64,000 bases of DNA from Lachnospiraceae bacterium (lineage in GTDB: Bacteria; Bacillota; Clostridia; Lachnospirales; Lachnospiraceae). Location of the stretch: the NCBI GenBank assembly GCA_022510565.1, contig JAFLTE010000014.1:1-64000 (forward strand), given 5' to 3'. Made by a program: the position numbers and the translations under genes. Below the pieces are notes generated by a model. The model had not been told where the DNA came from. It made no database searches and saw nothing but the letters and a program-made list of their open reading frames with translations. Within the stretch, counting starts at the first letter, position 1. Every line of letters starts with the position of its first letter. Shown one piece after another: positions 18,669-28,757 of this stretch.

Positions 18669-19004
18669 ATGCCAATCAGCATAGGACATTCTCTTGCAAT
18701 TATTGCCGTGACGGCGTTGTGTACTGTTTTTCTGCGCGCTTTTCCTTTTCTGGTGTTTGGCGGAAAGAAGGAAGTGCCGAAGACGGTACGCGATTTGGGT
18801 GCCGTTCTGCCGCCTTCTATCATGGCGGTGTTGGTAGTATACTGTTTAAGAGACATGAATTTTAATTCGCTTGGAAACTTCCTGCCATCGGTTATTTCCT
18901 GCCTTGTCGTGGTAGGGCTGCATGTGTGGAAGAAAAACATTTTGTTGAGCATAGGTCTGGGAACAGTATGTTATATGGTATTGGTACAGGCGGTGTTTGT
19001 ATAA
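18669..19004 (+). CDS. azlD: AzlD family protein
   Basis: 111-aa membrane protein with TVFLRAFPFLVFG, adjacent to azlC. Confidence 0.88.
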   Translation: MPISIGHSLAIIAVTALCTVFLRAFPFLVFGGKKEVPKTVRDLGAVLPPSIMAVLVVYCLRDMNFNSLGNFLPSVISCLVVVGLHVWKKNILLSIGLGTVCYMVLVQAVFV

Positions 19005-19055
19005 CACTTCCTGTATAGGATAAGAATCAGAAAAGTTTTGCCGAGGGAGGTAAAC

Positions 19056-19598
19056 ATGGATTTATTTTACAGAAATGAACACAAGCGCGCGGAGCGTATG
19101 AAGAAGATGTATGAGCGGCATAAAAAGATTCATGCGATGTTAAAGAAACATGCTTCGGATATTTTGGAATCAGATAATTTTAAGAGTACCAAGAAACACC
19201 TTCAGCACGGCTCCATGACGGTGCACAAGCATTGTATGGATGTGGTGAGGTACAGTCTTCTTCTCAATAAAAAGTTGGGACTGAAATGCAACAAGCACGA
19301 TTTGATCCGAGGTGCTTTGCTGCACGACTATTTTCTGTATGACTGGCACGACAAGGAGTATCTGTCGCAGCGCAAACGGCTGCACGGTTTCTGGCATCCT
19401 GGGACTGCACTTAGGAATGCAGAGAAAGAATATAAGCTAAACAACCGGCAGAGAGAAATTATCAAGAAACATATGTGGCCGTTAACTGTTGTGCCGCCCA
19501 TGTGCAGGGAGGCATGGGTAGTTACGGCGGCGGATAAGTACTGCTCGCTGATGGAGACGGTAGGACTTCACAAGGGACACGGTGCGCAGGCGTCTTAA
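19056..19598 (+). CDS. HD domain-containing protein
   Basis: HGSMTVHKHCMDVVRYSLLL...RGALLHDYFLYDWH HD motif; RBS GAGGGAGG. Confidence 0.85.
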   Translation: MDLFYRNEHKRAERMKKMYERHKKIHAMLKKHASDILESDNFKSTKKHLQHGSMTVHKHCMDVVRYSLLLNKKLGLKCNKHDLIRGALLHDYFLYDWHDKEYLSQRKRLHGFWHPGTALRNAEKEYKLNNRQREIIKKHMWPLTVVPPMCREAWVVTAADKYCSLMETVGLHKGHGAQAS

Positions 19599-19649
19599 GG
19601 AAACAACCCAACCGTCGGGATAAGCATAAAGAATGTAGGTAAGAGGCAG

Positions 19650-21152
19650 ATGAGTGTAAAGAGTACAGAGGGTGAAAGTGCATATACGCAAAATTGCGAC
19701 ATCGGATTGTACTCTGTATTGCGGCAGTACAGCGACAGCGATTACTACCCGTACCATATGCCCGGTCATAAGCGAAGCAGCACAGCGGGCGAGATGGCGA
19801 GGTACTATGGACTTGATATTACGGAAATAGACGGGTTCGATGATTTACACCATGCCGAGGGAATTCTCATGGAGGCGCAGCAAAGGGCCAATCGACTGTA
19901 CGGTGCAGAGGAGACTTTTTATCTGGTAAACGGCAGCACATGCGGTGTGCTGGCATCGATTATGGCGAGCACCGAGCGTGGCGGGGAGCTGCTGATTGCG
20001 CGTAACTGTCATAAGTCTGTTTATCATGCGGCAATCATGCAGGAATTGACATTGCGGTATTGCTTTCCGTCCCTGATTGAGGAGTACGGCATATGCGACG
20101 GTGTGGCTGCGGAAGAAATCGAGAGGCTGCTTGAGGAGTATCCCGACTGTCAGGCGGTAGTAATTACTTCGCCCACGTACGAGGGCATTGTATCTGATGT
20201 AAAAGCGATTGCGGACGCAGTGCATAAAAAAGACAGAATTTTGATTGTGGATGAGGCGCACGGCGCGCATTTCGGATTGAATGAGGATATGCCCTGCAGT
20301 GCAGTTGCATGCGGTGCGGATTTAGTGGTGCACAGTCTTCATAAGACATTGCCCTCCATGACACAGACAGCGCTTCTCCATGTACAGGGTGAAAGAGTTG
20401 ACCGAAGGAAATTGAGGAAGTATCTGACAATGCTTCAGACAAGCAGCCCTTCCTATGTGATGATGGCAAGTATGGACTGCTGTGTAAGATATGTGGAAGA
20501 ACATGGCGCAGAACGTTTTGCGTTTATGCGGCGGCAATATGAAATTTTTTGTAAAAAAACGGAAGTGTGCAGGCACATTCGTATTGGGAAAATGACAGAT
20601 TTGTCAGAAAATGGATATCGACTGACAGATTGGGACATCGGAAAATTGGTAATCTCCGTGCGTCATACATCGTTAAACGGACGGAAACTGTATGATATAT
20701 TGCGGGGAGAATATCATTTGCAGATGGAAATGGCGGCATCAGATTATGTCATTGCCATTATGACGATTATGGATTCGGAAGAAGGATGGCAGAGATTGGC
20801 TGATGCACTTCTTGAGATTGATGATAGTATAGAAGAAGAGAGCATTGGCAATGCTGCCGAGGCGGAGTCTATACCGTCAACCGAAGCTGTATCCGGCGCC
20901 ATGGAGCTTACACCGACAGCAGCCATGACTGCCGCGCACGCTTTTCACAGTGATAGGGAGGAAATACCTCTTGAGGATGCTGTGGGCAGAACAGCATCGG
21001 ATTTCGTCAATCTGTATCCGCCGGGAGTTCCGATTCTCGTGCCGGGAGAAGTCATAAGCGACACCATATATATGCGGATTAGGCAGTATCTACGTACGGG
21101 CCTCAATGTGCAGGGAATAACCGGAGAGGGAAAAGTGTCGGTTGTTTTGTGA
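19650..21152 (+). CDS. Orn/Lys/Arg decarboxylase family PLP-dependent protein (YaaO-like)
   Basis: MPGHKRS, VDEAHGAHF, VHSLHKTLPSMTQTALLHV motifs. Confidence 0.92.
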   Translation: MSVKSTEGESAYTQNCDIGLYSVLRQYSDSDYYPYHMPGHKRSSTAGEMARYYGLDITEIDGFDDLHHAEGILMEAQQRANRLYGAEETFYLVNGSTCGVLASIMASTERGGELLIARNCHKSVYHAAIMQELTLRYCFPSLIEEYGICDGVAAEEIERLLEEYPDCQAVVITSPTYEGIVSDVKAIADAVHKKDRILIVDEAHGAHFGLNEDMPCSAVACGADLVVHSLHKTLPSMTQTALLHVQGERVDRRKLRKYLTMLQTSSPSYVMMASMDCCVRYVEEHGAERFAFMRRQYEIFCKKTEVCRHIRIGKMTDLSENGYRLTDWDIGKLVISVRHTSLNGRKLYDILRGEYHLQMEMAASDYVIAIMTIMDSEEGWQRLADALLEIDDSIEEESIGNAAEAESIPSTEAVSGAMELTPTAAMTAAHAFHSDREEIPLEDAVGRTASDFVNLYPPGVPILVPGEVISDTIYMRIRQYLRTGLNVQGITGEGKVSVVL

Positions 21153-21225
21153 AATATTTGAATTTCCTTTCAAAATATGGCATTATTATAAAAGACACTG
21201 TTGTCGATAAAAGGTATAGATTTCT

Positions 21226-21819
21226 ATGGGGAAAATTGTGTGCCTGATGGGCAGAAGTTCATCGGGGAAAGATACAATCTATAAAAAGCTGCTTGAGCAG
21301 AATCAAGTGATACTTCAGCCTATTGTCCCTTATACGACCAGACCGATTCGTGCGGGGGAGACGGAAGGCGTGGAATATCACTTTACGGACGAAGCGGGAT
21401 TTCAGGAATTGCTTGCTCAGGGCAACATCATAGAGGACAGGGTATACAATACTTGTCTGGGGATGTGGCGTTATTTTACGGTTGCGGATGAAGGAATCGA
21501 TTTGCTTCATCATTCTTATTTGATGATTGGCACATTGGAGGCCTATACACAGATGCAGCAATTCTACGGCGCAGACAAGGTGATGCCGCTGATGATTGAA
21601 CTTGACGGCGGCGAGCTTCTGCAAAGGGCGCTTAATCGCGAGAAGGTGCAGGAGCATCCGAAGTATGAGGAGATGTGCAGGCGTTTTCTGGCGGATGCGG
21701 AGGATTTTTCGGCAGAGAATCTTGCGCGTGCGGGCATAGACAAAACTTTTTACAATGACGAAGTGGGCAGATGTCTGGACGAGATTATTGCGTATCTTCG
21801 GAAAGAATTGGTTGAATAA
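21226..21819 (+). CDS. Guanylate kinase-like protein
   Basis: P-loop GRSSSGKDT and YTTRPIRAGETEGVEYHF. Confidence 0.82.
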   Translation: MGKIVCLMGRSSSGKDTIYKKLLEQNQVILQPIVPYTTRPIRAGETEGVEYHFTDEAGFQELLAQGNIIEDRVYNTCLGMWRYFTVADEGIDLLHHSYLMIGTLEAYTQMQQFYGADKVMPLMIELDGGELLQRALNREKVQEHPKYEEMCRRFLADAEDFSAENLARAGIDKTFYNDEVGRCLDEIIAYLRKELVE

Positions 21820-21838
21820 GCCAAGGAGGTGACAAGGC

Positions 21839-22279
21839 GTGGATATCAAAGTTAATCAGGTACAGCAGGCGATGCCTGTGGAACAAGTACAGCAGGCTCA
21901 AGAGTCGGACGGCACTTTTAAGTTCACGCTCGTCAGCCGGATTGAAGAGCAGGATTTGCAGAATGCTCTGACAAGCATGATGGAGGAGATTACGCGACAG
22001 GGCGAGAAACTTGCTAAGCATCGGGACATTAAAGACATGAAGCGTTACCGTGCTCTGATCAAAGATTTTCTGAATGAAGTCGTCAACCGATCCCATGCTT
22101 TTTCCAGAGAGAATTTCCTCGACAGGAAAGGTCGGCATAGGGTGTACGGCATTGTTCGCCTGATCGACGAGAATCTCGACCAACTGGCGCAGGAGCTTGT
22201 CAAGGACGAGCAGGACAATCTGGCGATTTTAAATAAAATCGGAGAGATTCGGGGGTTGCTGCTGGATATCTTTACGTAA
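21839..22279 (+). CDS. YaaR family protein (DUF327)
   Basis: Size, composition and position directly upstream of holB; GTG start after RBS AAGGAGG. Confidence 0.85.
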   Translation: MDIKVNQVQQAMPVEQVQQAQESDGTFKFTLVSRIEEQDLQNALTSMMEEITRQGEKLAKHRDIKDMKRYRALIKDFLNEVVNRSHAFSRENFLDRKGRHRVYGIVRLIDENLDQLAQELVKDEQDNLAILNKIGEIRGLLLDIFT

Positions 22280-22344
22280 GAATCCAAGATTTTTATTTAC
22301 GGTACATGGATAAAAAACGATAGTAAGAAACAGGGTGGTTATAG

Positions 22345-23334
22345 ATGGCAAAATTTACGGATATTATAGGACAAGAGCAGATTAAAGAACATTTGCGAGG
22401 TGCGATATCCACGAACAAGGTGTCGCATGCATATATCATCAATGGGGAAAGAAGTTCCGGTAAGGAATTTATTGCCCGTGTTTTTGCGATGGCATTACAG
22501 TGTGAGAAAGGCGAGGTCGAGCCCTGCGGTGAGTGTCACTCCTGCAAGCAGGCACTCAGCAACAATCAGCCGGACATTATATATGTGAGTCATGAGAAGC
22601 CAAATACAATCAGTGTGGAGGATATCAGGACACAGATTAACGGCGATATAGACGTGAAACCTTACAGCAGCCCGCGCAAAATTTATATCATGAATGAGGG
22701 CGAGAAGATGACGGTTCAGGCGCAGAATGCGCTTCTTAAGACTTTAGAGGAGCCGCCGGAGTACGCTGTGATTCTTATTTTAACGACACAGGTGGAAGCG
22801 CTGTTGCCTACGATATTGAGCAGATGTGTTGTGCTGAATATGAAGCCCGTGTCCGATGCCTTGGTCAAGAAATATCTGATGGAAGAGTTGGCAGTGCCCG
22901 ATTATAAGGCGAATATCTGCGTCGCTTTTGCGCGGGGTAATATCGGCAAGGCCAAACTGCTCGCCAGCAGTGAAGAGTTTGAGAAGGTGAAAGACGAAGC
23001 CATCACGCTTGTCAAATATATTAATGACATGGAAATCAACGAGATTGTCAAGGCGATTAAGAAGATTTCCGAATACAAATTTGACGTCAACGATTATCTG
23101 GATATCCTTTCTGTCTGGTATCGGGACGTGCTGCTATTCAAAGCGACGAAAGATGTGAACAGCCTTATTTTTAAGGAAGAGATACAGCAGATCATGCGGG
23201 TGTCCGACAGAAGCACATACGAGGGCATAGAGACGATTGTAGGTGCACTGCAGCAGGCGAAGAGAAGATTGGAAGCCAATGTCAATTTTGATTTGACGAT
23301 GGAACTTTTGCTTTTGACAATCAAAGAGAATTAA
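22345..23334 (+). CDS. holB: DNA polymerase III delta prime subunit
   Basis: SHAYIINGERSSGKE, C4 zinc site CEKGEVEPCGECHSC, LLKTLEEPP. Confidence 0.93.
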   Translation: MAKFTDIIGQEQIKEHLRGAISTNKVSHAYIINGERSSGKEFIARVFAMALQCEKGEVEPCGECHSCKQALSNNQPDIIYVSHEKPNTISVEDIRTQINGDIDVKPYSSPRKIYIMNEGEKMTVQAQNALLKTLEEPPEYAVILILTTQVEALLPTILSRCVVLNMKPVSDALVKKYLMEELAVPDYKANICVAFARGNIGKAKLLASSEEFEKVKDEAITLVKYINDMEINEIVKAIKKISEYKFDVNDYLDILSVWYRDVLLFKATKDVNSLIFKEEIQQIMRVSDRSTYEGIETIVGALQQAKRRLEANVNFDLTMELLLLTIKEN

Positions 23335-23363
23335 GAGATAGGATATGTGGAGGTTGATAGATT

Positions 23364-24278
23364 ATGACACGAGTTATCGGAGTGCGGTTTCGTACCGCCG
23401 GTAAGATATATTATTTTGATCCGGGTAATCTGGAGATTAAAAGAGGCGATCACGTGATTGTGGAAACGGCGCGGGGTATTGAGTACGGTACGGTCGTGGG
23501 CGACCCGAGGGAGGAAGAGGACGATAAGATTATACAGCCGCTTAAGGCGGTACTGCGTGTGGCTACGACCAAGGATGACGAGCAGGAGCAAGCCAACAGA
23601 CAGCGTGAGAAAGAGGCCTTTAAGATTTGTCTGGAGAAAATCAGAAAACATGGTTTGCAGATGAAGTTGATTGATGCGGAGTATACTTTCGACAATAATA
23701 AAGTACTGTTCTATTTCACGGCGGACGGACGTATCGACTTCCGCGAACTGGTTAAAGATCTTGCCTCTGTGTTTAAGACGAGAATAGAGCTCAGGCAGAT
23801 TGGAGTCAGGGATGAGACGAAGATACTGGGTGGCATCGGCATCTGCGGCAGACCCCTGTGCTGCCACACGCATCTGTCTGAATTTGCCCCGGTTTCCATC
23901 AAGATGGCCAAAGAGCAGAATCTGTCCTTGAATCCAACTAAAATATCAGGTGTCTGCGGCAGGCTGATGTGCTGTCTTAAGAATGAGGAGGAGACTTACG
24001 AGGAGTTGAACAGAAGACTTCCCAACGTGGGTGATTTCGTTACTACCGAGGACGGACTGAAGGGTGAAGTGCACAGCGTCAATGTGCTTCGTCAGTTGGT
24101 TAAGGTCATCGTGGATGTGGATGATGAGAAAGAGATTCAGGAGTACAAGGTAGAGCAGTTGCGCTTTAAGAGAAAACACAATAAGAATCGTAAACTGGAT
24201 GTGAGCGAAGCAGAGTTGAAAGAGTTGGAGAAGTTGGAGAAACAGGATTCCGATAAATCCAAACTGGACGAGAGCTAA
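23364..24278 (+). CDS. PSP1 domain / YaaT (RicT)-like protein
   Basis: KILGGIGICGRPLCCHTHL...KISGVCGRLMCCLKNE cysteine motifs. Confidence 0.93.
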   Translation: MTRVIGVRFRTAGKIYYFDPGNLEIKRGDHVIVETARGIEYGTVVGDPREEEDDKIIQPLKAVLRVATTKDDEQEQANRQREKEAFKICLEKIRKHGLQMKLIDAEYTFDNNKVLFYFTADGRIDFRELVKDLASVFKTRIELRQIGVRDETKILGGIGICGRPLCCHTHLSEFAPVSIKMAKEQNLSLNPTKISGVCGRLMCCLKNEEETYEELNRRLPNVGDFVTTEDGLKGEVHSVNVLRQLVKVIVDVDDEKEIQEYKVEQLRFKRKHNKNRKLDVSEAELKELEKLEKQDSDKSKLDES

Positions 24279-25027
24279 TGAATGTGCATGACGATATTCA
24301 TTTAAAAGAGAACGAGCGAATTGACGATCTGGAGCGTAACGGATACCGGATTATACAGGACACGGAGAGGTTTTGTTTCGGCATGGATGCCGTACTTCTC
24401 ACCGGTTTTGTCAGGGTAAAGGACGGTGCGAGAGTGCTGGACTTGGGGACGGGCACCGGAATTATTCCGATTCTGTTGGAAGCCAAGACGGGTGCGTCGC
24501 ATCTGACCGGTCTGGAAATTCAGGAGGACAGTGCGGATATGGCAAGACGCAGCGTTCGTCTGAACGGACTGGAGAAGAAGATTGATATAGTGACGGGAGA
24601 TATTAAAGAGGCAGGGAGTCTGTTTGACGCTGCTTCTTTTGATGTTGTCACATGCAATCCGCCCTATATGACGGATAAGCATGGTCTGACAAATCCAAAT
24701 GACGCCAAGGCAATCGCAAGACATGAAATACTGTGTACTCTGGAGGATGTAATTTCGCAGGCGGCGAAACTGTTGAAGCCGGGCGGTAATTTATATATGG
24801 TACACAGACCGTTTCGGCTGGCGGAAATCATGGTTCTTTTGCGCAGTTATAAGCTGGAGCCGAAAAGAATGCAGTTGGTTTATCCTTATGTAGACAAGGA
24901 GCCGAATATGGTTCTGATTGAGGCCAACAGAGGCGGCAGACCGCGTATGACGGTAGAAAAACCGCTGATTGTGTTTAAGGAAAAGGGCGTTTATATGCCG
25001 GAGATTAATGATGTGTACGGTTATTGA
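24278..25027 (+). CDS. tRNA1(Val) (adenine(37)-N6)-methyltransferase (YabB-like)
   Basis: VLDLGTGTGIIPILL and VTCNPPYM motifs. Confidence 0.9.
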   Translation: MNVHDDIHLKENERIDDLERNGYRIIQDTERFCFGMDAVLLTGFVRVKDGARVLDLGTGTGIIPILLEAKTGASHLTGLEIQEDSADMARRSVRLNGLEKKIDIVTGDIKEAGSLFDAASFDVVTCNPPYMTDKHGLTNPNDAKAIARHEILCTLEDVISQAAKLLKPGGNLYMVHRPFRLAEIMVLLRSYKLEPKRMQLVYPYVDKEPNMVLIEANRGGRPRMTVEKPLIVFKEKGVYMPEINDVYGY

Positions 25028-25037
25028 GTTGTTTGAG

Positions 25038-26456
25038 ATGAAGCGGAGGAGAAATTTCATAAGCTCACTGTTGATTTTGTTGATTACAGGCTGTCTGTGT
25101 CTTGGATGCGGCAGTGGAGAGACGGAGTCAATGTCGCAGTCTGTGTCGGGTGCGGAGATTGGGGAAGCGGACTCGTTATCCGCAAATGATTTGGAGGACG
25201 AAGTTGCAGATGCCGACGCAATCAACGATGTCGATATGGGAAGTGGCGGTACCGTTTCGGGCAATTCGATGGAGGGAGATCTTGCGGGGGAGGATGCCGA
25301 AGTACAGGATACGCGTCGGGAACCTGTGAAGGTCAAGGGAATTTATGTCAGCGGACCGACAGCCGGTATTGCCAAGATGGACGACCTGATTGATTTGGTC
25401 GATCAAACTGAGTTAAATGCCATGGTCATTGACATTAAGAACGACGAGGGCAAAGTGACTTATAAGATGCAGTCGGAGCAGGTGCTTGAGATAGATGCGG
25501 GAGTCAGATACATAGCGGATATCGATGAGCTCGTGGCTAAATGCAAGGAGAAAGATATCTATCTGATTGCCAGAATTGTGGCGTTTCGAGATCCTTATCT
25601 GGCGGAGCAGAAACCTGAGTGGGCGGTACACACGAAAAGCGGAGAGATTTTCCGGGATAAGAGCGGATTGGCATGGGTTAATCCATATTGTCGTGAGGTG
25701 TGGGACTATTTAGTGGAGATTGCCTCTCAGGCAGCGCAGGTTGGATTTGACGAAGTGCAGTTTGATTATATCAGATTTTCCACCGATATTCTGGAGGGCG
25801 AGGTAGATTACGGACCTGAGGCGGAAAATGTTGACAAGATAGAGATTATTACTGAATTTACGGAATATTTGTATGAGCAGTTAGCGCCGCAGGGTGTCTA
25901 TGTGGCGGCGGATGTGTTCGGCACGGTGATTGATAATGAGACGGATCAGGCAATCGTAGGGCAGGACTATGTGCAGATGGCGCAGCATTTAGACTATATC
26001 TGTCCGATGGTATATCCGTCCCACTATCATAACGGTTCCTACGGTATCGCGGTGCCGGATGCGGAGCCTTACCAAACCATCTACGCGGCGGCTTCCGCTT
26101 CCGTGGAAGTGTTGGATGCGGTGCCGGAGAAGAATCGTGCTCATGTACGTCTGTGGTTACAGAGTTTCACTGCAAGCTGGGTTTCCGGACACATCAGCTA
26201 CGGTCCGAAACAGATACGCCAGCAGATTAAAGGAGCGTATGATGCGGGATATGACGAGTGGATTTTATGGAATGCGTCGGTCAACTATCAGCCGGATGCC
26301 TTTTTGACAGAGGAGGAAGCTGAGGCGGAGAGACTACAATGGGATGCGGAGAGACAGGCTGCGGAAGAGGCAGAAACCACAGCAGCAGAGAATGATGAAC
26401 CCGATGCGTCATTGCACAAAGTCGAGGAAACAGTAATTATGGAGGCTGAGGAATAA
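25038..26456 (+). CDS. Putative glycoside hydrolase (DUF4015/GH13-like), lipoprotein
   Basis: Lipobox LITGCLCLGC, KGIYVSGPTAG, VGFDEVQFDYIRFSTD, YICPMVYPSHY. Confidence 0.85.
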   Translation: MKRRRNFISSLLILLITGCLCLGCGSGETESMSQSVSGAEIGEADSLSANDLEDEVADADAINDVDMGSGGTVSGNSMEGDLAGEDAEVQDTRREPVKVKGIYVSGPTAGIAKMDDLIDLVDQTELNAMVIDIKNDEGKVTYKMQSEQVLEIDAGVRYIADIDELVAKCKEKDIYLIARIVAFRDPYLAEQKPEWAVHTKSGEIFRDKSGLAWVNPYCREVWDYLVEIASQAAQVGFDEVQFDYIRFSTDILEGEVDYGPEAENVDKIEIITEFTEYLYEQLAPQGVYVAADVFGTVIDNETDQAIVGQDYVQMAQHLDYICPMVYPSHYHNGSYGIAVPDAEPYQTIYAAASASVEVLDAVPEKNRAHVRLWLQSFTASWVSGHISYGPKQIRQQIKGAYDAGYDEWILWNASVNYQPDAFLTEEEAEAERLQWDAERQAAEEAETTAAENDEPDASLHKVEETVIMEAEE

Positions 26457-26457
26457 T

Positions 26458-27300
26458 ATGCCGGGAATGCTATATTTGTGTGCAACCCCCATTGGTAATT
26501 TGGGAGATATGACACCCCGCGTGGTGGAGACACTTCGCAGTGTGGACATCATTGCGGCGGAGGATACGCGCAACAGCATTAAGTTGTTGAATCATTTTGA
26601 AATTAAGACTTCTATGACCAGTTACCATGAATATAATAGAGTAGAAAAAGCGGACTATCTTATAGAACAGATGCGTCAGGGCAAGGATGTGGCCTTAATT
26701 ACGGACGCGGGTACTCCGGCTATCTCCGATCCCGGGGAGGTGCTTGTGGCTAAGTGCCATGAGGCGGGTATCACGGTCACTTCCCTGCCGGGTGCGGCGG
26801 CGTGTATTACGGCGTTGACTTTGTCGGGACTTGGCACGAGAAGATTTTGCTTTGAGGCCTTTCTTCCTTCCGACAAAAAAGAGCGGGCGCAGATTCTCGA
26901 AGAATTGAAAGAGGAGTCTCGAACGATTATTCTCTACGAAGCCCCTCATCATCTGGTGCGGACACTGCAGGATTTATACGAAACACTGGGAAATCGTCGT
27001 CTTACCCTATGCAGAGAATTGACTAAGAAATTTGAGACGGTGCTTCCCACAACGATAGAGGATGCACTTGCGATGTATTCGCACGAGGAACCGCGCGGCG
27101 AGTATGTGCTTGTCGTCGAGGGCAAGAGTTTAAAGCAGAAAAAAGAGGAGCAGCATAACGCGTGGCAAAGCATGAGTATTGAGGAGCATATGGCATATTA
27201 TGAAAGAGAGGGGATGGATGAAAAAAGCGCTATGAAGCAGGTTGCCAAGGACCGCGGAGTGCCAAAAAGGGAGATTTATCAATATTTATTATCAAAGTGA
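26458..27300 (+). CDS. rsmI: 16S rRNA (cytidine(1402)-2'-O)-methyltransferase
   Basis: LYLCATPIGNLGDMTPR, AAEDTRNS, LITDAGTPAISDPG. Confidence 0.95.
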   Translation: MPGMLYLCATPIGNLGDMTPRVVETLRSVDIIAAEDTRNSIKLLNHFEIKTSMTSYHEYNRVEKADYLIEQMRQGKDVALITDAGTPAISDPGEVLVAKCHEAGITVTSLPGAAACITALTLSGLGTRRFCFEAFLPSDKKERAQILEELKEESRTIILYEAPHHLVRTLQDLYETLGNRRLTLCRELTKKFETVLPTTIEDALAMYSHEEPRGEYVLVVEGKSLKQKKEEQHNAWQSMSIEEHMAYYEREGMDEKSAMKQVAKDRGVPKREIYQYLLSK

Positions 27301-27334
27301 ATTGACAAAATGTAGAAAACCCGTAAAATTAAGA

Positions 27335-27380
27335 TTGACAAATATAGGGACAGACAATATACTTTGAATGTCAAACTATT
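27335..27380 (+). promoter_or_regulatory. acpP promoter with FabT-like box
   Basis: TTGACA-17-TATACT; ACTTTGAATGTCAAACTATT overlapping the -10. Confidence 0.8.
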
Positions 27381-27409
27381 TTATCTAATGCGAAAAGGAG
27401 ATTGGGAAA

Positions 27410-27643
27410 ATGTTAGAAAGAGTTATTGAGATTATTCAGGAGCAGTTAAACTTAGACGGAGTAGAAATTACGGAAGAGTCCTCCTTCAAGGATGATTTGG
27501 GGGCAGATTCCTTAGATTTATTTGAGTTGGTTATGGCTTTTGAGGAAGAGTATGGCGTTGAAATTCCTTCCGAAGATTTAGAGCAGATTACAACAGTGGG
27601 CGCTGTTATTGAATATATGAAGAGCAAAGGCGTAGAGGCGTAA
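27410..27643 (+). CDS. acpP: Acyl carrier protein
   Basis: [26 protein letters not shown] phosphopantetheine site. Confidence 0.97.
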   Translation: MLERVIEIIQEQLNLDGVEITEESSFKDDLGADSLDLFELVMAFEEEYGVEIPSEDLEQITTVGAVIEYMKSKGVEA

Positions 27644-27683
27644 GCCGACACATGCAACAACTCTTTTTGGGTAGAGGTATAGC

Positions 27684-28604
27684 ATGAAAACAAGAATTAC
27701 GGAGCTCCTGAATATTGAGTATCCGATTATTCAGGGAGGCATGGCATGGGTTGCCGAGTATCATCTTGCGGCTGCAGTTTCCGAGGCGGGCGGCCTGGGA
27801 ATTATCGGAGCAGGCGGTGCACCGGCATCTTTTGTCAGAGAACAGATTCAGAAGGCTAAGGAGATCACGAAGAAGCCTTTTGGCGTTAATCTTATGCTGA
27901 TGAATCCGGAAGCAGACGAGATTGCGAAGGTGATTGTCGAGGAGGGTGTTTCGGTAGTCACTACAGGCGCAGGTAATCCGGGTAAGTATCTGGCTGCATG
28001 GAAAGAAGCGGGTATTAAAGTGGCACCGGTTGTTGCCAGCGTAGCGCTTGCCAAGATGATGGAGCGGGCAGGTGTGGATGCAGTCATTGCAGAGGGTACA
28101 GAATCCGGAGGACATATCGGTTCCGCGACCACGATGACGCTTGTTCCGCAGGTGGTGGATGCGGTGAGCATCCCTGTAATTGCTGCCGGTGGTATTGCAG
28201 ACGGCAGAGGTTTTGCGGCGGCTATGATGCTCGGTGCGGAAGCGGTACAGATGGGAACAAGATTCGTCGTTGCGAAAGAGTCCATCGTACATGAGAATTA
28301 TAAGAAAAAAATCTTGGCAGCAAAAGATATTGATTCGGAAGTGACCGGATTAACACATGGACACCCGGTTCGCCAGATTCGCAATAATATGACGCGAGAA
28401 TACCTGAAGCTGGAGAAAGGCGGAGCGCCCTTCGAAGAGTTGGAGCAGTTGACACTGGGTGCGCTGCGCAAAGCGGTTGTAGAAGGCGATACGGTCAACG
28501 GCACATTGATGGCCGGACAGATTGCGGGTATGGTTAAGGAAGAGATGACCTGCGCGGAAATGATTGAGGAAATCATGCAGCAGGCGAGGACTCTATTGAA
28601 ATGA
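27684..28604 (+). CDS. fabK: Enoyl-ACP reductase II
   Basis: EYPIIQGGMAWV...PVIAAGGIADGRGFAAAMMLGAEAVQMGTRF; within fab cluster. Confidence 0.93.
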   Translation: MKTRITELLNIEYPIIQGGMAWVAEYHLAAAVSEAGGLGIIGAGGAPASFVREQIQKAKEITKKPFGVNLMLMNPEADEIAKVIVEEGVSVVTTGAGNPGKYLAAWKEAGIKVAPVVASVALAKMMERAGVDAVIAEGTESGGHIGSATTMTLVPQVVDAVSIPVIAAGGIADGRGFAAAMMLGAEAVQMGTRFVVAKESIVHENYKKKILAAKDIDSEVTGLTHGHPVRQIRNNMTREYLKLEKGGAPFEELEQLTLGALRKAVVEGDTVNGTLMAGQIAGMVKEEMTCAEMIEEIMQQARTLLK

Positions 28605-28630
28605 TAACGCATTATATGTCAGCGATTCGG

Positions 28631-28686
28631 AGCGCAAGCTCAAGGGCTTGCGCTTTACTTATCAGGCTGCAAAGCCTGAATTTTTT
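28631..28686 (+). terminator. Two tandem hairpins between fabK and fabD
   Basis: AGCGCAAG-N8-CTTGCGCT (28631-28654) and TCAGGCT-gcaa-AGCCTGA then T6 (28662-28686). Confidence 0.8.
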
Positions 28687-28696
28687 AAAAGTAAAT

Positions 28697-28715
28697 ACTT
28701 TGAAATTCAAACTAT
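28697..28715 (+). promoter_or_regulatory. FabT-like box upstream of fabD
   Basis: ACTTTGAAATTCAAACTAT. Confidence 0.75.
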
Positions 28716-28757
28716 CATTGTGAAGTGTATAAATCAAATGAGAAAGGCGGGTATATT

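Noticed and set aside
20820-20990. Low-complexity insertion in the YaaO-like decarboxylase as a frameshift or gene fusion
   Set aside because: Frame remains open and the conserved C-terminal region (FVNLYPPGVPILVPGE) follows, so it is most likely a variable linker.
27684-28604. Calling this gene a nitronate monooxygenase
   Set aside because: Same fold family, but position between acpP and fabD strongly favours FabK.
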